This document shows positions 60,925-64,000 of a stretch of 64,000 nt of DNA, one piece after another. Below the pieces are notes generated by a model. It was not told the DNA's origin, ran no database searches, and saw only the letters and a list, made by a program, of their open reading frames with translations. Numbering within the stretch: position 1 is the stretch's first letter; every line of letters begins with the position of its first letter. A program made the position numbers and the translations under genes. Source of the DNA: Pseudomonas fluorescens. Its GTDB lineage: Bacteria > Pseudomonadota > Gammaproteobacteria > Pseudomonadales > Pseudomonadaceae. Where the stretch lies: the NCBI RefSeq assembly GCF_000730425.1, contig NZ_CP008896.1, forward strand, positions 62,001 through 126,000, in the 5' to 3' direction.

Positions 60925-62733
60925 TCAAACCTTCCCGGACTCTTCCTCAAGACGGTCCATTTCAAACAACCGCGCCAGTTCCGCCCGGGCTTCCTGGGCC
61001 GACTGCATCACCTTGGCTGCGTCATCGTATACCGCGTGCTGTGCTGCCAGCAGTTGCAGGTCGTGATGCTTGAAGCGGTTGATCCGCGCCTCGGCCTGGG
61101 CCTCGCTCAACCCTAGGCCGACCAGGGTGCGGCGGCTCATTTCCAGGCTGGAATAGAAGGTTTCGCGCACCGGTGACGCCTCCAGGTCCACCAGGCGATG
61201 AACGTGCTGGCGGTTACGGGCGCGGGCGATGATCTTCATGTGCGGGTAGAGGTTGCGCACCAGCTCGGCAGTCTTGATGTTGATTTCGGGATCATCCATG
61301 GCGATCACGAAATACTCGGCCTGGTCGACCTTGGCCGCATGCAGGATCTCTGGCCGCTGGGGATCGCCGTAGAACACCGGCATGCCGCCGAAACTGCGGG
61401 TCAGCTCGATGGTTTCCACTGAGGTGTCGAGGGCGATAAACGAGATGTTCTGGGCCCGCAGAATCCGCGCCACGATCTGCCCCATACGGCCCATCCCGGC
61501 GATCACCACCCGTGGCGCATCGCTCTCGATGGTGCGGTATTCCTGCGGTACTTCCACCGGCTTGGCCTTGGGCCGAAACAGCTTGGGGCACAGCAGCAGC
61601 AGCAGGGGGGTGAGGGCCATGGACAGGGTGATGGTCAACACCAGCACGTCGTACAGGTGTGGGGCGAACAGGCCCTGGTCGCGGCCGATCTTGAACACCA
61701 CGAAGGCGAATTCACCGCCGGCGGCCAGCACCACGCCCAGGCGTACCGCGCTCTCGCGGTTCAGCTCACCGACCATCTGCCCGACGGCGTACAGCAGCGG
61801 CAACTTGATGGCGATCAGCAGCAGCGTCAGCCCCAGCACCACAACGGGCGTGCTGAACAACAGGCTGATGTTGGCGCCCATGCCCACGCTGATAAAGAAC
61901 AGCCCCAGCAACAGGCCCTTGAACGGTTCGATTTGCGATTCCAGTTCGTGGCGGTATTCCGAGTCGGCCAGCAGCAGGCCGGCGAGGAACGCGCCGAGGG
62001 CCATGGACACCCCCACCAGCTCCATCAGCCAGGCTGTACCGATCACCACCAGCAGCGCGGTGGCGGTGGACACTTCGCGCAGGCCGGTCTTGGCGACGAT
62101 GCGAAACACCGGGCGCAGCAAGTAGCGACCGCCGATGATCACCACGGCGATGCTGCCCAGCACCTGCAACCCATGGTTCAGGTCCTGGGCGGTAGTGGTG
62201 GTGTCGTTGCTGCCGGCCAGCAGCGGCACCATGGCGATCAACGGAATGGCCGCGATGTCCTGGAACAGCAGGATCGCAAAGGCCAGGCGCCCGTGGGGGC
62301 TGTTCAGCTCCTTGCGTTCGGCCAGGCTTTGCAGGCCGAAGGCGGTAGAGGACAGCGCCAGGCCCAGGCCCAGCACAATCGCGCTGTTCCACGACTGGCC
62401 AAACGCCCAGAGCGCCACTGCGCCTATCACCATGGCAGTCAGCAGCACTTGCGCAAGCCCCACGCCAAACACCGCCTTGCGCATCACCCACAGGCGTTTG
62501 GGCGACAGTTCCAGGCCGATGATGAACAGCAACAACACCACCCCCAGCTCGGAGAATTGCGCGACGCTCTGCGGGTTGCCCACCAGGCCCAGGGCCGAGG
62601 GGCCGATAATCACGCCAGCGAACAGATAGCCCAGCACCGCACCCAGTTTCAGGTGCTTGGCCAGGGGCACGGTGAGCACGGCGGCCAACAGGAATACCAC
62701 GGCCGCTTGTAACAGGTTGCCTTCATGGGGCAT
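60925..62733 (-). CDS. CPA2-family K+/H+ antiporter, KefB/KefC-like, with TrkA-N domain
   Basis: A 602-residue protein. Roughly the first 385 residues form about 12 membrane segments of the monovalent cation:proton antiporter-2 family (YLFAGVIIGPSALGL, LLFIIGLELSPKRLW, LFQDIAAIPLIAMVPLL with the Asp-containing QDxxAIP). The rest is a cytosolic RCK/TrkA-N domain with the Rossmann motif VVIAGMGRMGQIVARIL and an ALDTSVETIEL strand. This is the glutathione-regulated potassium efflux type, which protects against electrophiles in E. coli. No KefF or KefG-like ancillary gene is adjacent. Confidence 0.9.
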   Translation of the reverse strand: MPHEGNLLQAAVVFLLAAVLTVPLAKHLKLGAVLGYLFAGVIIGPSALGLVGNPQSVAQFSELGVVLLLFIIGLELSPKRLWVMRKAVFGVGLAQVLLTAMVIGAVALWAFGQSWNSAIVLGLGLALSSTAFGLQSLAERKELNSPHGRLAFAILLFQDIAAIPLIAMVPLLAGSNDTTTTAQDLNHGLQVLGSIAVVIIGGRYLLRPVFRIVAKTGLREVSTATALLVVIGTAWLMELVGVSMALGAFLAGLLLADSEYRHELESQIEPFKGLLLGLFFISVGMGANISLLFSTPVVVLGLTLLLIAIKLPLLYAVGQMVGELNRESAVRLGVVLAAGGEFAFVVFKIGRDQGLFAPHLYDVLVLTITLSMALTPLLLLLCPKLFRPKAKPVEVPQEYRTIESDAPRVVIAGMGRMGQIVARILRAQNISFIALDTSVETIELTRSFGGMPVFYGDPQRPEILHAAKVDQAEYFVIAMDDPEINIKTAELVRNLYPHMKIIARARNRQHVHRLVDLEASPVRETFYSSLEMSRRTLVGLGLSEAQAEARINRFKHHDLQLLAAQHAVYDDAAKVMQSAQEARAELARLFEMDRLEEESGKV

Positions 62734-63046
62734 CGCTTACTCCAGGATCTTTGAGGCCAATTGACAGGGCGCCATTAGAGCGCGCTTTTACGTTGCTGAA
62801 TCTGAATTTTTGCCAGGGTGCCGCGCTGTGCGCCAGCGCCTGTTGGATGTCGTCCAAATCCTACAGGACGCTTACGAAAGTATTAATACCATTTATTTCA
62901 ATGACTTTTGCGCGCGTCAGCTACGGTTCTGACAACAGGATTGTTGTCATCACGGTCAGGTAATTCGCTTTCGGTGCGTGTTGGATCTGTTGCACTGGGC
63001 TTCTACGCATTCACGGACGAAAGGCTTGAACCACAAGGAGTAAACC
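62734..63046. other. Intergenic region between antiporter and autotransporter genes
   Basis: These 313 bases hold the divergent promoters. A symmetrical palindrome TGACAACA-GGAT-TGTTGTCA lies at 62930-62949 and could be an operator. No gene is supported. Confidence 0.45.
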
Positions 63047-64000
63047 GTGGAAAGAAGACTTGTTGCCGGCGCCAAAACCCGTGTTTCTCCCCTCACTCTT
63101 GCGATTCGCCTGGGTCTGCTCGGGCTGGTGGCTAGCCTGGCGAGCCCCGAGGCGTTGGCGGCGTGCTCACCGGGCGCGCCGGTACAGGGAGACGCGGTCT
63201 TGTGTACCGGGGTTGCGGTTATACCGGTCGCGCCGAATAACTTTGCCAGCGCGGTGAATGGCCTGCGGGTCACGGTTGACGCCCTGGCGCGGATGAATAC
63301 GGTGGTGGGTTCAGTGTTGAGCCTGACCGGCAGCGGGGTTTCCCTGACGAACCTGGGTGTCATCAATCCTGCCTTCCTCGGCCCTATCGGCGTCCTGAGC
63401 AGTGGGGTGGTCATCGGCAACTCTTCAACCTCGGGCAACGTATCGGTGCTCAACAGCGGCACGATCATGGGCACCATTCCCTTGGTGGATGTGGCCTCGC
63501 TGCTCGGCGGCGCAGCGCTGAATATCACCAACGGCGCAGGCTTCACCACGATCCTCAATAACAGCGGCACCATTGGCGCCTCCAGCATCGGCGTATCGGT
63601 GCTGCAACCGGCCGATGCGCCCATGGTGGTGGTGCAGGGTGGTTCCCAGGTCAATATGACCAACAGCGGCGTGGTGACGGGCAGGATCGGTTTTGAAGCC
63701 TCTGGCAGCGTTGGCGGGGTCGGCAACGCCTTTATCAACGCCGGCACGCTTAACGGCGGCGTATCCCTGGGCGCCGGGCGCGGCGGCAACACCTTTACAG
63801 CGGTCACCGGCTCTTTGGTGAGTGCCGGGGCGGGCTTGAGCCTGGGTGGGCTGGTCAATGTCAACCTATCGTTTGCGCCCACCGGCACGGTCGACGGTGG
63901 TGCGGGCGGCACCCAGAACACTCTGGTGCTGGATAACCAACTGGCGGGGGTGAACGCGACAACCCAGACAGGCACGGCCTCCAGCGGCCAATACATCAAC
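63047..64000 (+). CDS. Autotransporter-like surface protein, N-terminal part (3' partial)
   Basis: An open frame of 318 codons starts at GTG 63047, preceded by AAGGAG, and runs off the window. A signal peptide with a basic start (MERRLVAGAKTR) and a long hydrophobic core ends EALA/A. The passenger is poor in Cys and rich in Gly, Asn, Ser, Thr and Val, with repeating strand patterns of the form N-S-G-T-I-x-G and N-x-G-x-(L/V)-x-G (for example LNSGTIMGTI, LNNSGTIGAS, INAGTLNGGV). This is the parallel beta-helix pattern of AIDA/pertactin-type autotransporters. A C-terminal translocation barrel is expected beyond the window. The region 63047-64000 also has a long spurious open frame on the other strand. 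Confidence 0.75.
   Translation, partial: MERRLVAGAKTRVSPLTLAIRLGLLGLVASLASPEALAACSPGAPVQGDAVLCTGVAVIPVAPNNFASAVNGLRVTVDALARMNTVVGSVLSLTGSGVSLTNLGVINPAFLGPIGVLSSGVVIGNSSTSGNVSVLNSGTIMGTIPLVDVASLLGGAALNITNGAGFTTILNNSGTIGASSIGVSVLQPADAPMVVVQGGSQVNMTNSGVVTGRIGFEASGSVGGVGNAFINAGTLNGGVSLGAGRGGNTFTAVTGSLVSAGAGLSLGGLVNVNLSFAPTGTVDGGAGGTQNTLVLDNQLAGVNATTQTGTASSGQYIN

Noticed and set aside
62956..63999. Minus-strand 347-codon open frame at the right end.
   Set aside because: The plus-strand frame from GTG 63047 has a Shine-Dalgarno, signal peptide and beta-helix repeats; the minus product is Pro/Thr-rich without a domain.
1..64000. CRISPR array, tRNA/rRNA genes, prophage or transposase.
   Set aside because: None was seen: the only repeats are REP elements and the E-domain duplication, and no integrase, transposase or Cas protein was recognised.

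Overview
The window looks like the chromosome of a fluorescent Pseudomonas (P. fluorescens group). It is GC-rich and carries a near-complete pyoverdine (peptide siderophore) locus, Pseudomonas-style REP palindromes and a cobalamin block. No plasmid, phage or IS genes were recognised.

Region 1 (1-31.8 kb): pyoverdine peptide assembly. Two plus-strand NRPS genes (the first cut by the window edge) are followed by the receptor gene fpvA. A minus-strand esterase gene and three coupled minus-strand NRPS genes come next, the last ending in a thioesterase. Adenylation-domain codes read by eye give Gly | Asp | Gln(+E)-unassigned | Ser | Ala(+E)-OHOrn-type-TE. A SyrP/TauD-type aspartyl beta-hydroxylase is fused to the Gly enzyme, and the Asp enzyme starts with a degenerate condensation-like (interface) domain. 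The predicted C-terminal half of the peptide is Gly-OHAsp-D-Gln-Dab-Ser-D-Ala-(c)OHOrn. As I recall it, this is the ending of the known pyoverdine of P. fluorescens 51W.

Region 2 (31.8-45.4 kb): export, periplasmic maturation and precursor supply. It holds pvdE, the pvdM-pvdN-pvdO operon, pvdP, the pvdR-pvdT-opmQ efflux operon and pvdA. Six exact TAAAT-N16-CGT iron-starvation (PvdS) promoter boxes sit upstream of every transcription unit here and of the minus-strand NRPS operon.

Region 3 (45.7-52.4 kb): a MgtC-family membrane protein, a BvgA/BvgS-like two-component system followed by a small receiver-like protein lacking the phospho-acceptor Asp, and an aldo/keto reductase.

Region 4 (52.5-60.2 kb): cobalamin. 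A cobalamin riboswitch precedes a minus-strand btuB-like receptor, a thioredoxin-like [2Fe-2S] protein and a BtuF-like binding protein. A CobC-like phosphatase and cobF lie on the plus strand. Between these two sits an AT-richer two-gene cassette, an AAA/ABC ATPase plus an HNH nuclease, which resembles the Septu (PtuAB) class of anti-phage systems and is the best candidate for an unusual system here.

Region 5 (60.1-64 kb): a REPIN, a small exported protein, a KefB/KefC-type antiporter and the start of an autotransporter-like surface protein cut by the window end.
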